From NCBI GenBank assembly GCA_023420935.1, contig JAEZUR010000071.1:1-64000 (forward strand): a stretch of 64,000 bases of DNA, in the 5' to 3' direction. This document shows positions 35,098-44,576 of this stretch, piece by piece; position 1 is the first letter of the stretch; each line of letters starts with the position of its first letter. The position numbers and the translations under genes are program-made. This DNA is from Bacillota bacterium. Lineage in GTDB: Bacteria; Bacillota; Clostridia; Lachnospirales; Lachnospiraceae. The notes under the pieces were generated by a model. It saw only the letters and a program-made list of their open reading frames with translations. It searched no databases and was not told where the DNA came from.

Positions 35098-35976
35098 ATG
35101 TTCTTTAATAAATATACGAAAAAAGAAGAAGGAACAATACGCTTTTATGATCTCCATTCTAACAAAACCAAGATACTCTGTGTTGTAATATTTATACTTT
35201 GTTTAGGAATTATGGCAGTGTCCCTGTTCCCAGCTATATGGGTGTTTTTAGCAAGTTTTAAAGATATTAGAGAATTTCGTAGGAATAATACTATATTGCC
35301 AAAAGCATTTGACATGCAGACTTACATAAAAACTTGGAATGATTTAAAGTTTGTGAAGTACTATATAAATTCTCTGATTGCAGTAGTAGGATGTGCTATT
35401 TCGGCAGTTCTATTTAATGGGTTACTGGCTTATGGACTAGCAATCTTAAAACCCAAGGGTCACAAAGTTGTTTATGTGCTTGTAATGTGGAGTCTACTGA
35501 TACCAGCTACCACAAGTATTGTAGCTTTATTTGTTAATATTAACCGTGTTGGATTAAATAAATCATTTATACCAATCTGGTTATCACTGGGAGCCAATGC
35601 ATTCTATGTTATCTTATTTAAGCAATTTTTTGAGGGTATTCCAAAGGAATACATTGAAGCCGCTAGATTAGATGGTGGCGGCAATCTAAGAATCTTTAGA
35701 AGTATTATATTACCCATGTCACAATCAATCGTAATGGTTGTTATCATCTTTGCGGTAAATGCAGCATGGTCTGATTTCTTATTGCCTTATTTAGTTTTAA
35801 ATGGATCAGGTAAAGAAACAGTTATGGTAAGACTATTCCAGTTTAACACTTCGAATGCAACAGATGTAGATGTGTTAAGAGCGGTGGCATTTTCTATCAT
35901 ACCACCAATCATTTTATTCGCAATTTTTCAAAAACAGATTACACTTGGCGTTACAGCCGGAGGTATAAAGGGGTAG
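35098..35976 (+). CDS. Sugar ABC transporter permease (MalG type)
   Basis: 292 residues, about six membrane segments, with the EAA loop YIEAARLDGGGNLRIFRSII, about residues 180-199. The ending TLGVTAGGIKG is typical of MalG/UgpE-like permeases. AGGAGGG precedes the ATG. No ATPase gene occurs in the locus, so a shared MsmK-type ATPase encoded elsewhere is expected, as is common in Firmicutes. Confidence 0.92.
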   Translation: MFFNKYTKKEEGTIRFYDLHSNKTKILCVVIFILCLGIMAVSLFPAIWVFLASFKDIREFRRNNTILPKAFDMQTYIKTWNDLKFVKYYINSLIAVVGCAISAVLFNGLLAYGLAILKPKGHKVVYVLVMWSLLIPATTSIVALFVNINRVGLNKSFIPIWLSLGANAFYVILFKQFFEGIPKEYIEAARLDGGGNLRIFRSIILPMSQSIVMVVIIFAVNAAWSDFLLPYLVLNGSGKETVMVRLFQFNTSNATDVDVLRAVAFSIIPPIILFAIFQKQITLGVTAGGIKG

Positions 35977-35982
35977 AATACG

Positions 35983-38292
35983 ATGGCTAAAATAGCAGAT
36001 AAATATTATATAACAGATCCATGGTCTGTTATGGAAGAAGGATTTAATCCAGAATATTCAATGGTAAGCGAATCTATCTTTTCGCTTGGAAATGAATATA
36101 TGGGTGTTCGAGGTTATTTCGAAGAAGGTTATTCTGGTAAAAGTTTAATAGGTAGTTATTTCAATGGAATCTATGAGCAGCAGGAGGGTCAACATTCTGC
36201 TTATAAAGGTATGATTGATAAGACTGAATTCATGGTGAATGCGGTTGATTGGTTATATCTGAGAATAAAAGTAGAAGAGGAAGAATTAGATCTTGCAACT
36301 GTTAAGTTTAAAGATTTTCATAGAAAGCTAAATCTATATACCGGTATGTTAACACGTTCTTTTGTATGGATTTTAAAATCAGGAAAAGAGATTCGTATAG
36401 AGTTTGAACGTTTTCTCTGCATGAATCAAGCACATATGGCAGGTCAAAGGGTGCGTTTCCTTCCGATTAATTTCTCAGGTGAAGTCATGATAGAAGCGGG
36501 ACTTGACTTCTCCAACCCACATGTCTCAAAGGGCGAAAATCTATGGGATTGTATACAAACACAAGTGGAAGAAAGAAAATGTAGTATACTTGCTAGTACC
36601 AAAAATACAAAACAAAAGGTATATTCCTGCTGTAAATTTGATGGTGATATAGAACCAATAGGTGACCTTATCAGCAAAGAAAAAATAATTGGTAAACAAT
36701 TTAAAATGGAATTACAGGAACAAAAGGAGTCATTATTTACCCGTGTGGTAAAAAATATATCATGGAATGATACAACTCTAAGAAGAGATATCAGTGAATT
36801 TGAAGAAGAGTGTAACACAGCACTTGGTTCACTAGGACAGTATCATTACGATACTTTGAAAGAAGAAAGTCAAACATGGTGGAGTGACGTTTGGATGATT
36901 TCTGATATAGAAATAGATGGAGATGACTTAAATCAGCAAGGAATTCGTTTCTGTATTTTTCAAATGCATCAAACCTATCACGGTGTTCAAACAGGTGCTG
37001 TTATAGGAGCCAAAGGATTAACTGGTGAGGCATACAGTGGTAATACATTTTGGGATACGGAAACATATTGCTTACCTTTTTACATATTCAATAATATCAA
37101 TGCAGCGAAGCAATTATTAAAGTTTCGCTTTGATACCTTACAAGAAGCAAAGGAACGTGCGAAAGCGCTAGATTGCCAGGGGGCATTTTATCCTATCGCT
37201 ACCATTAGTGGCAAGGAATGTTGTACTCTTTGGCAACATGCTAGTCTACAATTACAAGCGACTACCGCAGTTGCGTATGGTTTATGGCATTATGAGAATG
37301 TAACCAAGGATAAAGATTTTATCAATCAGTATGGAATTCCTATGCTGATTGAAATTTGCCGTATGTTAGCAACCAGAGGAGATTGGGATGCGAAAAGAGA
37401 ATATTATGGCTACTATGGTGTTATGGGTCCAGATGAATTCCAGATGATGGTAAACAATAATTGCTATACTAATTATATGGGTAGGGTTTCTCTAGACTAC
37501 ACACTTAAAACTTTAAAAGAGTATCAAGAGGCAGAACCAGAACAGTACGAAGAAATAACAAAACAGCATGGTATTACAACGCAAGAACTAGATTCTTGGA
37601 GAACCATCAGCAATCACATGTTTATTCCATTTGATGATAAGACCAAAAGGTATGAACAACATGAAGGATTCTTTAAGCTTCCTCATGTAGATGTTGATAA
37701 AATTCCTGTTGATGAATTTCCACTCTATCATAACTGGACATATGATCGAATTTATCGTAATGACATGATTAAACAGCCAGATGTTCTTATGTTAATGTTG
37801 TTATTCAATGATAGATTTGCCATGGAAGAAATAAAGGAAAACTATGAGTATTATACCCCAAGGTGTATCCATGAAAGTTCCTTATCCCCTTCCGTTCATT
37901 CTATCCTGGCATCACAGTTAGGAAAAGAAATTGAGGCTTATGATTTCTTTGGATTTGCTACCAGAATGGATCTAGACAATTATAATCGAAATACCCATGA
38001 AGGTCTTCATACCACGTCCATTGCTGCCGCTTGGATGAATATTATTTATGGGTTTGGTGGAATGAGATCAGATGGCGCTATCATAAAATTTGCTCCTGTG
38101 TTGCCGAAACAGTGGAATCAGTATCGTTTCCATGTAACATACAGAAATGAGACTATATTTATTACGGTAGGCAAGGAAGGTACTAAGTTCCAAACTATAA
38201 ATGGAACGCAATTAACTATTCAGGTTTATGATAAAGAATACAACATTAGTGGCGAGCCAACGATCATTCCATTAGAAAGTGTTGGGGTATAG
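35983..38292 (+). CDS. GH65 disaccharide phosphorylase, first copy
   Basis: 769-residue cytoplasmic enzyme of glycoside hydrolase family 65, which cleaves alpha-glucosides with phosphate to give beta-glucose 1-phosphate. The (alpha/alpha)6 barrel contains FWDTETYCLPF, the catalytic Glu in GPDEFQMMVNNNCYTN, KQPDVLM and the phosphate-binding HESSLSPSVHS. No signal peptide. It starts six bases after the permease gene. Specificity (kojibiose, nigerose, maltose, trehalose or other) cannot be fixed by eye. Departures from the usual DEYH motif (DEFQ here) hint at a specificity different from the second copy. Confidence 0.9.
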   Translation: MAKIADKYYITDPWSVMEEGFNPEYSMVSESIFSLGNEYMGVRGYFEEGYSGKSLIGSYFNGIYEQQEGQHSAYKGMIDKTEFMVNAVDWLYLRIKVEEEELDLATVKFKDFHRKLNLYTGMLTRSFVWILKSGKEIRIEFERFLCMNQAHMAGQRVRFLPINFSGEVMIEAGLDFSNPHVSKGENLWDCIQTQVEERKCSILASTKNTKQKVYSCCKFDGDIEPIGDLISKEKIIGKQFKMELQEQKESLFTRVVKNISWNDTTLRRDISEFEEECNTALGSLGQYHYDTLKEESQTWWSDVWMISDIEIDGDDLNQQGIRFCIFQMHQTYHGVQTGAVIGAKGLTGEAYSGNTFWDTETYCLPFYIFNNINAAKQLLKFRFDTLQEAKERAKALDCQGAFYPIATISGKECCTLWQHASLQLQATTAVAYGLWHYENVTKDKDFINQYGIPMLIEICRMLATRGDWDAKREYYGYYGVMGPDEFQMMVNNNCYTNYMGRVSLDYTLKTLKEYQEAEPEQYEEITKQHGITTQELDSWRTISNHMFIPFDDKTKRYEQHEGFFKLPHVDVDKIPVDEFPLYHNWTYDRIYRNDMIKQPDVLMLMLLFNDRFAMEEIKENYEYYTPRCIHESSLSPSVHSILASQLGKEIEAYDFFGFATRMDLDNYNRNTHEGLHTTSIAAAWMNIIYGFGGMRSDGAIIKFAPVLPKQWNQYRFHVTYRNETIFITVGKEGTKFQTINGTQLTIQVYDKEYNISGEPTIIPLESVGV

Positions 38293-38297
38293 TAACC

Positions 38298-40499
38298 ATG
38301 AATTGGAAGATAAAACAAAACGATTACCAGAAAGAGGATATCACCAAAGATGGCAACAAATATTTAATCGGAAACGGTTACTTAGGAGTTCGTGGTACCA
38401 TGCAAGAGTACAACAAATCCCATTTGGTTGCAGTGAATCTTTCGGGAATCTATGATCAATATGGAACTGGATGGCGCGAGCCATTAAATGCTCCAAATGG
38501 ATTGTATACTTATATTGAAGTAGATGGAAGTGCATATAAGCTGCCAGATGTGGAACCAAGTTTGCATTCCCACGAGCTAGATTTCAGGCATGGAGTGTTA
38601 ACGCGTAATACGGTTTGGAAGACACATAAGGGAACTATCAACATAAGAGGAGAGCAGTTTACTAGTGCCCTTGATTATCATTTCATTGGATTAAAATATG
38701 AGGTAACACTTGATTTTGATAGTGCTCTAACTATTGTAACAGGAATTGATGGTGATGTTTGGGATATACATGGGCCTCATTATAAAGAACTGAACTTTCA
38801 GGAAGAAGACAATCAGATCGGAATTACAGGATCTACCAATGAAGGGGATAAGGTTAGTGTCTGTGTTGCCATTCAGAAAGATTTTCAATGTAAGGAATTA
38901 ATCATCCAAAACTCATTTCATATATTAAAATCCCTTGATTTGAATGCAGAGAAAGGTACTACCTACACAATCTACAAATATATTAGTATCTTCACAAGTA
39001 AAGATTCTATGAATCCAACAAAAGAATCTTTTGCATACAATATACAATTGAGTCAACTGGGATACCAGAACATTTTGAATCAAAGTATACAACATTGGGA
39101 GCAGCGGTGGAAATATTCTGAGGTAGTAATAGAAGGTGATGAGGAGGCTATGACAGCGCTTAATTATTCACTTTATCATCTCCATTGTATTGCACCACGT
39201 CATTCTGACAGTCTATCTATAGCAGCAAGAGGACTTTCTGGTCAGACTTATAAAGGGGCTGTTTTCTGGGATACAGAAATGTTTATGCTGGATTTTTTCC
39301 TCTATACGGAGCCGGAAGTAGTAAAAACCTTGTTAAAATATCGTATTGATTCCTTAGAGGGAGCCTTACAGAAGGCCAAAGAGTATGGTTACCAAGGGGC
39401 ATTTTATGCCTGGGAGAGCCAAGAAGGTGGCAAGGATGCATGTTCAGACTATAATGTAACCGATGTATTTACTGGTAGACCTATGAGAACTTATTTTCGG
39501 GATAAACAAGTACATATCTCGTCGGCGATTGCATATGGCATCATGAAATATATTTCTTATACCCAAGATACTAGCCTTTATCTAGAAGGTGGGGCTAAGG
39601 TTATCCTTGAATGTGCTAGATTCTATTATGATCTATTACTGACTAAAGTTGGTTCCAAACGGTATGAGATTCTTGATGTAATTGGGCCAGATGAGTATCA
39701 TGAGCGAGTTAATAATAACGCTTATACTAACCGTATGGCTAAGTTCACGTTTGAAGCAGCTTTAATTATGCTAAAAAAGGTAGAAGAGTTAGATCAACAG
39801 TATTATCACATATTAGATCAAGAGTATAATTTAGTAAAGTGGAAAGAACAATTGTCAGATGCCATAGAAAAGATATACATTAAGCAGCCACAAGAAGATT
39901 CAGGCGTGATAGAGCAATTTGATGGATACTTCCAGATGGAAGATGTAACCATAGAAGAACTGAAAAAGCGATTATTAGACGAAAAAGAATACTGGGGTGG
40001 TGCTGATGGAATTGCATCTCATACAAAAATAATTAAACAAGCAGATGTAGTGACCATGCTTAATCTATTTTCTTCAGAGTATAGTGAGGATATTTTAAGA
40101 AAGAATTATCAGTATTATGAACCGAAAACAGAGCATGGATCCTCCCTTAGCGCCTGTATGTATGCCATGCTTGCATGTGAATGTGATGAGCCAGATATGG
40201 CATATCCGTTCTTCTTAAAAACAGCCAATGCTGATTTAATCGGTGGAGGAAAAGAATGGGCTGGGTTAGTTTACATTGGTGGTACACATCCGGCAGCAGC
40301 AGGTGGGGCTTATATGACAGCTATAAAAGGTTTTGGTGGTTTTCAAATCGTAGATGATATGATTGTGATTAAACCACATTTACCAAAAAAGTGGAAGAAA
40401 TTATCATATTACATTCAACATTTAGGAACATGCTACCAGGTCGAAATTCAAGGTAATAACGCCAAGGTGAAAGAAATTGGGCAAACTACACTAACATAG
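38298..40499 (+). CDS. GH65 disaccharide phosphorylase, second copy
   Basis: 733-residue GH65 enzyme starting five bases after the first. The conserved blocks are FWDTEMFMLDF, GPDEYHERVNNNAYTN with the catalytic Glu, IKQADVV and HGSSLSACMYA for phosphate. It has the canonical DEYHERVNNN motif of kojibiose/nigerose/maltose phosphorylases. The two copies are clearly diverged, so they probably act on different linkages or chain lengths of the same imported glucan. The stop codon lies inside the following hairpin. Confidence 0.9.
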   Translation: MNWKIKQNDYQKEDITKDGNKYLIGNGYLGVRGTMQEYNKSHLVAVNLSGIYDQYGTGWREPLNAPNGLYTYIEVDGSAYKLPDVEPSLHSHELDFRHGVLTRNTVWKTHKGTINIRGEQFTSALDYHFIGLKYEVTLDFDSALTIVTGIDGDVWDIHGPHYKELNFQEEDNQIGITGSTNEGDKVSVCVAIQKDFQCKELIIQNSFHILKSLDLNAEKGTTYTIYKYISIFTSKDSMNPTKESFAYNIQLSQLGYQNILNQSIQHWEQRWKYSEVVIEGDEEAMTALNYSLYHLHCIAPRHSDSLSIAARGLSGQTYKGAVFWDTEMFMLDFFLYTEPEVVKTLLKYRIDSLEGALQKAKEYGYQGAFYAWESQEGGKDACSDYNVTDVFTGRPMRTYFRDKQVHISSAIAYGIMKYISYTQDTSLYLEGGAKVILECARFYYDLLLTKVGSKRYEILDVIGPDEYHERVNNNAYTNRMAKFTFEAALIMLKKVEELDQQYYHILDQEYNLVKWKEQLSDAIEKIYIKQPQEDSGVIEQFDGYFQMEDVTIEELKKRLLDEKEYWGGADGIASHTKIIKQADVVTMLNLFSSEYSEDILRKNYQYYEPKTEHGSSLSACMYAMLACECDEPDMAYPFFLKTANADLIGGGKEWAGLVYIGGTHPAAAGGAYMTAIKGFGGFQIVDDMIVIKPHLPKKWKKLSYYIQHLGTCYQVEIQGNNAKVKEIGQTTLT

Positions 40500-40506
40500 T
40501 TTGCCC
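40479..40506. terminator. Hairpin between GH65 and lacI genes
   Basis: GGGCAAACTA (40479-40488) pairs perfectly with TAGTTTGCCC (40497-40506); the right arm contains the GH65 stop codon. The T-run is weak on both strands, so termination may be partial. Confidence 0.6.
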
Positions 40507-40512
40507 GTTATA

Positions 40513-41526
40513 CTATCCTATATTTTTTACACTGTCCCGATTAATGAGTGAAACAGGTAATATCACTTCTCGTTCTTTAATTGCAACCCCTTCTAGGCGC
40601 TTAATCATAAAATCAACAGCCAATTCACCTTTTAGATAAGCATCTTGATGTATTGTTGTTAGTGCGGGAGTTGTTAACTGACAGAGATTGATATCATCAA
40701 ACCCAATTACGGAAACATCATCAGGAACTTTTTTCCCATTATGCTGTAATCCAGCCATAATACCTGCTGCTAAAATATCGGCAGTAGCAAACACAGCGGT
40801 AAAATCGTTCCTAGTAGATAGGATTTTACCTAATTCAATGCCATTCTCAACATGAATCTCCTGCTGGCATACCAACTCTTCACGAAAAGGAATATTGGCC
40901 TCAGATAAAGCTTGTTGATATCCCTTTAGACGTTCTTCAACTACACCGCCATGTTTAATGGTTGGAGAAGCAAAAATTATATTTTTATGACCATGGTCAA
41001 TTAAATGCTTTGTTGCAAGATAGCCGCCTTTGTAATCTTCCAAACCAACATTATAGATATTGGATTGCTTGATATAGCTATCGATTAATACCACAGGAAT
41101 ATCAAATTTTGATAAGGTTTGAAAAAACTCATCCTGAAAAATGCCAGTATAAAACATTCCATCCACGTTCCAATTACGAAGGAAGGAGATTAAATCATTA
41201 CTATCTTCTACCGTTCGAAGCATTAAATAATACCCGTTTTGTCGTAATCTGTGTTCAATTGCTCCGATAAATGCGGAATGAAATGGATCTTCTACGAAGC
41301 TTTTATTGCTACTTGGAACAAGATGATTAATGATGCCAATCACTTTAGAAGAATTAGATACTAAAGAACGAGCTGACATATTAGGTACATAACCTAGATT
41401 ATCAATCGCTTCATTAATACGTGAGATCGTCTCTGCAGATACTCTACCTGCTTTTCCGTTTATCACATTGGATACAGTAGTACAACTTACGCCTACGGCA
41501 TGTGCAATATCTTTTATGGTAGCCAT
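40513..41526 (-). CDS. LacI-family transcriptional repressor
   Basis: 337 residues. The N-terminal helix-turn-helix (MATIKDIAHAVGVSCTTVSN) and hinge helix are followed by a periplasmic-binding-protein-like sugar-sensing domain. It is convergent with the GH65 genes and divergent from pgmB. The matching palindromes at 32567-32578, 32609-32622 and a one-mismatch copy at 41549-41562 suggest that it represses the ABC-GH65 operon and its own promoter, and possibly pgmB. The inducer is likely the imported sugar or a derivative. Confidence 0.93.
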   Translation of the reverse strand: MATIKDIAHAVGVSCTTVSNVINGKAGRVSAETISRINEAIDNLGYVPNMSARSLVSNSSKVIGIINHLVPSSNKSFVEDPFHSAFIGAIEHRLRQNGYYLMLRTVEDSNDLISFLRNWNVDGMFYTGIFQDEFFQTLSKFDIPVVLIDSYIKQSNIYNVGLEDYKGGYLATKHLIDHGHKNIIFASPTIKHGGVVEERLKGYQQALSEANIPFREELVCQQEIHVENGIELGKILSTRNDFTAVFATADILAAGIMAGLQHNGKKVPDDVSVIGFDDINLCQLTTPALTTIHQDAYLKGELAVDFMIKRLEGVAIKEREVILPVSLINRDSVKNIG

Positions 41527-41548
41527 AACGAATTCCTTTCTTTAGTAT

Positions 41549-41562
41549 GTTAAACGTTAAAC
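41549..41562. promoter_or_regulatory. LacI-family operator beside lacI and pgmB
   Basis: GTTAAACGTTAAAC differs from the perfect operator O2 at one position. It lies 23 bp upstream of the lacI start codon (minus strand) and about 90 bp upstream of pgmB (plus strand), so it can serve autoregulation and control of the divergent genes. Confidence 0.65.
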
Positions 41563-41649
41563 TTAATAGCCTAAGTTTAACATTATTTAAATCAGATGTA
41601 CAGTAATTATTTTACTAAAATATAAAAATTCACATGGAGGAAATAAATT

Positions 41650-42300
41650 ATGATAAAGGGAATTATATTCGATCTGGATGGGGTTTTAGTATCCACGGAT
41701 CAATTACACTTTTTAGCTTGGAAGAAGCTAGCCAATGAACTGGGAATCTTTCATTTTACAGAGGAGGATAATATTAGACAACGAGGGGTCAGCCGAATGG
41801 AATCGCTTCAAGTGGTACTGGAGAAAAGTGATAAAAGTTATTCGGAGGAAGAAAAAGAACAGTTAGCAGAGAAGAAAAATGATTATTATAAAGAAATGCT
41901 TCAGACGTTAGATGACCAAGCAATTCTTAAGGATGCCAAAGAGGCATTACTTATGTTACGGGAGAGAGGAATACGCATAGGTGTAGGATCTGTAAGCAAA
42001 AATGCACCTATGATTCTAGAGAAGACGGGATTGATTGAGTATATTGATCAGGTAAGCTGTGGTTTAGATATTACAAAATCTAAACCTGATCCGGAAGTTT
42101 TTCTGGTTGCCGCAAATAAATTAGGATTGCAATATGAAGAATGTATGGTTGTAGAAGACTCACAAGCAGGCATTATCGCGGCTAAAGCAGCCAATATGAA
42201 AACGATAGGAGTTGGATTCGGTAATATGGAATTGGATTCAGACTACCATTCCGATACCTTACTTAGTCATTTAAATTGGGATGAAATTCTAGCTTTATAA
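41650..42300 (+). CDS. pgmB: Beta-phosphoglucomutase
   Basis: 216-residue HAD-superfamily enzyme converting beta-glucose 1-phosphate to glucose 6-phosphate. The nucleophile motif FDLDGVLVST is followed by the cap helix with HFLAWKKLA, the GSVSKNAP motif II, the lysine in KSKPDPEVF and the acidic VVEDSQAGI. It handles the product of the GH65 phosphorylases, completing the pathway encoded in the locus. ATGGAGGAAAT lies before the ATG. Confidence 0.95.
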   Translation: MIKGIIFDLDGVLVSTDQLHFLAWKKLANELGIFHFTEEDNIRQRGVSRMESLQVVLEKSDKSYSEEEKEQLAEKKNDYYKEMLQTLDDQAILKDAKEALLMLRERGIRIGVGSVSKNAPMILEKTGLIEYIDQVSCGLDITKSKPDPEVFLVAANKLGLQYEECMVVEDSQAGIIAAKAANMKTIGVGFGNMELDSDYHSDTLLSHLNWDEILAL

Positions 42301-42339
42301 AGACGGATTATATCGCATCAAAATTTGAGGAGGTTACCT

Positions 42340-43899
42340 ATGGGAAACAAAAAAGGATCATTAGTAATGAATATTGGGGTTTACGCATTATTGGTTTTAA
42401 CAGTAGTTTTAGCTATCTATATTATGTCTAGCATACATAGGAAAGAAGAAAATAAGTATTTGAAAGACAGTAAAATTATATTATATGATGGGCCTAAGTC
42501 TTTAAAAGATGCAACAACAAATGACCTAGAAGCTACCAGTGAAAACTTAAGAGATTTTTCACTGATGCATTGTACTGATACAAAAATGAAAGTAAATGGG
42601 AATGAGTTATATGTTTATGATACCAATGTCAACCATACGCACCAATGGGTGGACAGTTATCTTCCTCCTATTTCCAGGACTCCTATTACTTATTTCGACT
42701 TTGAAGGTAGTGCCCTTATTGAAATTCAAGTTCCTAGCATCGACATTGATAACGTTCAAATAAGCCCAGTTGAATATGGTATTAAGCCAACGATCGATAA
42801 AGAAAAAAATACGATTTCTTTTAAAATAGCTAACCCAGATGCTTACACCGTAGTGTTCAATCAATCGGTTGAAAGAGCCATCCATATATTCGCCAATCCA
42901 ATCGAGCAAAATCCTCCAAAGGAAGGGGACGAGGGTGTAATCTACATTGGTCCTGGGGAATGGGATATAGATACCATTCCGCTGAAAGAGAATACAACTC
43001 TCTATATTGCAGGGGGTGCAGTAGTACATGGTTCTATACAAGCGAATTATGCCAACAACATTACCGTTAAGGGAAGAGGAATAATAGATGGGTCGTTATA
43101 TGAAGGATGGCAAGGAAAGGCAGCATATGTTCCGCTTAACTTAGTAGGATGCAATGATATTACGGTTCAGGATATTATATTTCTAAATTCCAATGCTTGG
43201 GTTGTAAGTGCTTACGAATCAAAGGATGCTGTAATGGATGGAATTAAAATTATCTCTCCGCGTCCTAATGGAGATGGTATTACACTGCAATCATGTGAAA
43301 ATTTTATCGTGCAAAATTCATTTGTCCGAAGTTGGGATGATTCTTTAGTCGTAAAGAATTATGGCGTCAATACGAAGAATATAACGTTTCAGAATATGCA
43401 AATCTGGACGGATCTTGCTCAATCTATGGAAGTAGGATACGAAACCAATAAAGGGGATAAGAAAGATTCTAGGATTAGCCAGATAACATTTAAAGATATC
43501 ACAGTTCTTTATAATTTTCATAAACCAGTAATCTCTATACATAATGCAGATAATGCACTTGTAGAAGATGTGTTATTCCAAAATATAACCGTAGAACATG
43601 CACTTATGGGTCAGGGAGATGCAGGAGAAAATAATCAGTTAATTGATATTAGTATTGTAAATAACAGTAATTGGTCAACCACCAAAGAGCGAGGTCAGAT
43701 ACGTAATGTAACCATTGATGGTGTGAATGTATTAGATGGAACATTTCCACCATCCAAAATAGCAGGGTTTGATGAAACACATACAACGGAACAAGTGAGT
43801 ATAAAAAATCTTACTATTCTTGGTAATTCAATTACAGATTTTAATGAAGGTCAATTTGAAATTGAGGAAACTAACACTAAAAATATAAATATAGAATAG
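42340..43899 (+). CDS. Membrane-anchored beta-helix glycosidase-like protein (GH28/GH49 type)
   Basis: 519 residues. An N-terminal anchor or signal segment (about residues 8-28) precedes a beta-sandwich-like region (to about 180) and a right-handed beta-helix (TLYIAGGAVVHGSIQ onward). Acidic positions in PRPNGDGITLQS and SWDDSLVVKN resemble the catalytic aspartates of GH28 polygalacturonases and GH49 dextranases; the GHG motif of GH28 is not obvious. Given the GH65 context, an alpha-glucan-cleaving (dextranase-like) function is an attractive inference, not shown. GAGGAGG precedes the ATG; an upstream TTG at 42325 overlaps it and is rejected. Confidence 0.7.
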   Translation: MGNKKGSLVMNIGVYALLVLTVVLAIYIMSSIHRKEENKYLKDSKIILYDGPKSLKDATTNDLEATSENLRDFSLMHCTDTKMKVNGNELYVYDTNVNHTHQWVDSYLPPISRTPITYFDFEGSALIEIQVPSIDIDNVQISPVEYGIKPTIDKEKNTISFKIANPDAYTVVFNQSVERAIHIFANPIEQNPPKEGDEGVIYIGPGEWDIDTIPLKENTTLYIAGGAVVHGSIQANYANNITVKGRGIIDGSLYEGWQGKAAYVPLNLVGCNDITVQDIIFLNSNAWVVSAYESKDAVMDGIKIISPRPNGDGITLQSCENFIVQNSFVRSWDDSLVVKNYGVNTKNITFQNMQIWTDLAQSMEVGYETNKGDKKDSRISQITFKDITVLYNFHKPVISIHNADNALVEDVLFQNITVEHALMGQGDAGENNQLIDISIVNNSNWSTTKERGQIRNVTIDGVNVLDGTFPPSKIAGFDETHTTEQVSIKNLTILGNSITDFNEGQFEIEETNTKNINIE

Positions 43900-43909
43900 G
43901 AGCATAGAT

Positions 43910-44530
43910 ATGGGTAAAAGAAAAATCATAATGATATGTTTAGGGATTATCAATATAGGGCTTTTATTCACCGCACTCTATATAAAAAATACAACAGTAG
44001 TGAAAATGAATCCTCAAAATGTAACTATTATTAGTGCGCCAGAGCAAGAAGAACCAATGGAACACAAGGATTTTGTAAAGGAAGTATATGTTCCAGAAGT
44101 TCCTAAGGGTGAGAACGTTGCATTAGGAAAGAAAGTAAAAGCCAATGGTTTTCAAGATGTATATACCCCAAGAAAAGTTGTGGACGGAAAAAGTGAAGGA
44201 GTCTCTTACTGGGAAGGAAAGTCAGATTCTTATCCCAATATTATCACAGTAGATTTAGGAAAAAGTATAGACATCCATACGATACGTCTTTGCATTAACC
44301 CAGATACTTTGTGGGGGGAACGCACTCAGACCTTCTCAGTAGAGTGTAGCGAGGATGGAAAGGAATTTTTGGAGGTGATGCCTTCCATGGAATATATATT
44401 TAATCCAAATACGGGAAACCAAGTAACGATACCACTAGAGAATAAAAAGACTAGATTTATACAACTGACTTTTACTCAAAATACAGGTGCCAAAGGGGCT
44501 CAGCTGGCAGAATTTGAAGTATACCATTAA
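43910..44530 (+). CDS. Membrane-anchored F5/8 type C (discoidin) domain protein
   Basis: 206 residues with an N-terminal hydrophobic segment (about residues 6-25), a spacer, and a C-terminal galactose-binding-like beta-sandwich (NVALGKKVKANG ... YPNIITVDLGK ... GAQLAEFEVYH). Such domains (CBM32-like) bind carbohydrates. It starts ten bases after the beta-helix gene and may present or retain glycans at the surface for that enzyme. No catalytic domain is present. Confidence 0.8.
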   Translation: MGKRKIIMICLGIINIGLLFTALYIKNTTVVKMNPQNVTIISAPEQEEPMEHKDFVKEVYVPEVPKGENVALGKKVKANGFQDVYTPRKVVDGKSEGVSYWEGKSDSYPNIITVDLGKSIDIHTIRLCINPDTLWGERTQTFSVECSEDGKEFLEVMPSMEYIFNPNTGNQVTIPLENKKTRFIQLTFTQNTGAKGAQLAEFEVYH

Positions 44531-44576
44531 AGTATACTTAATCTATCACGAATCAAGACAAAGGAGAAGCACCAAT

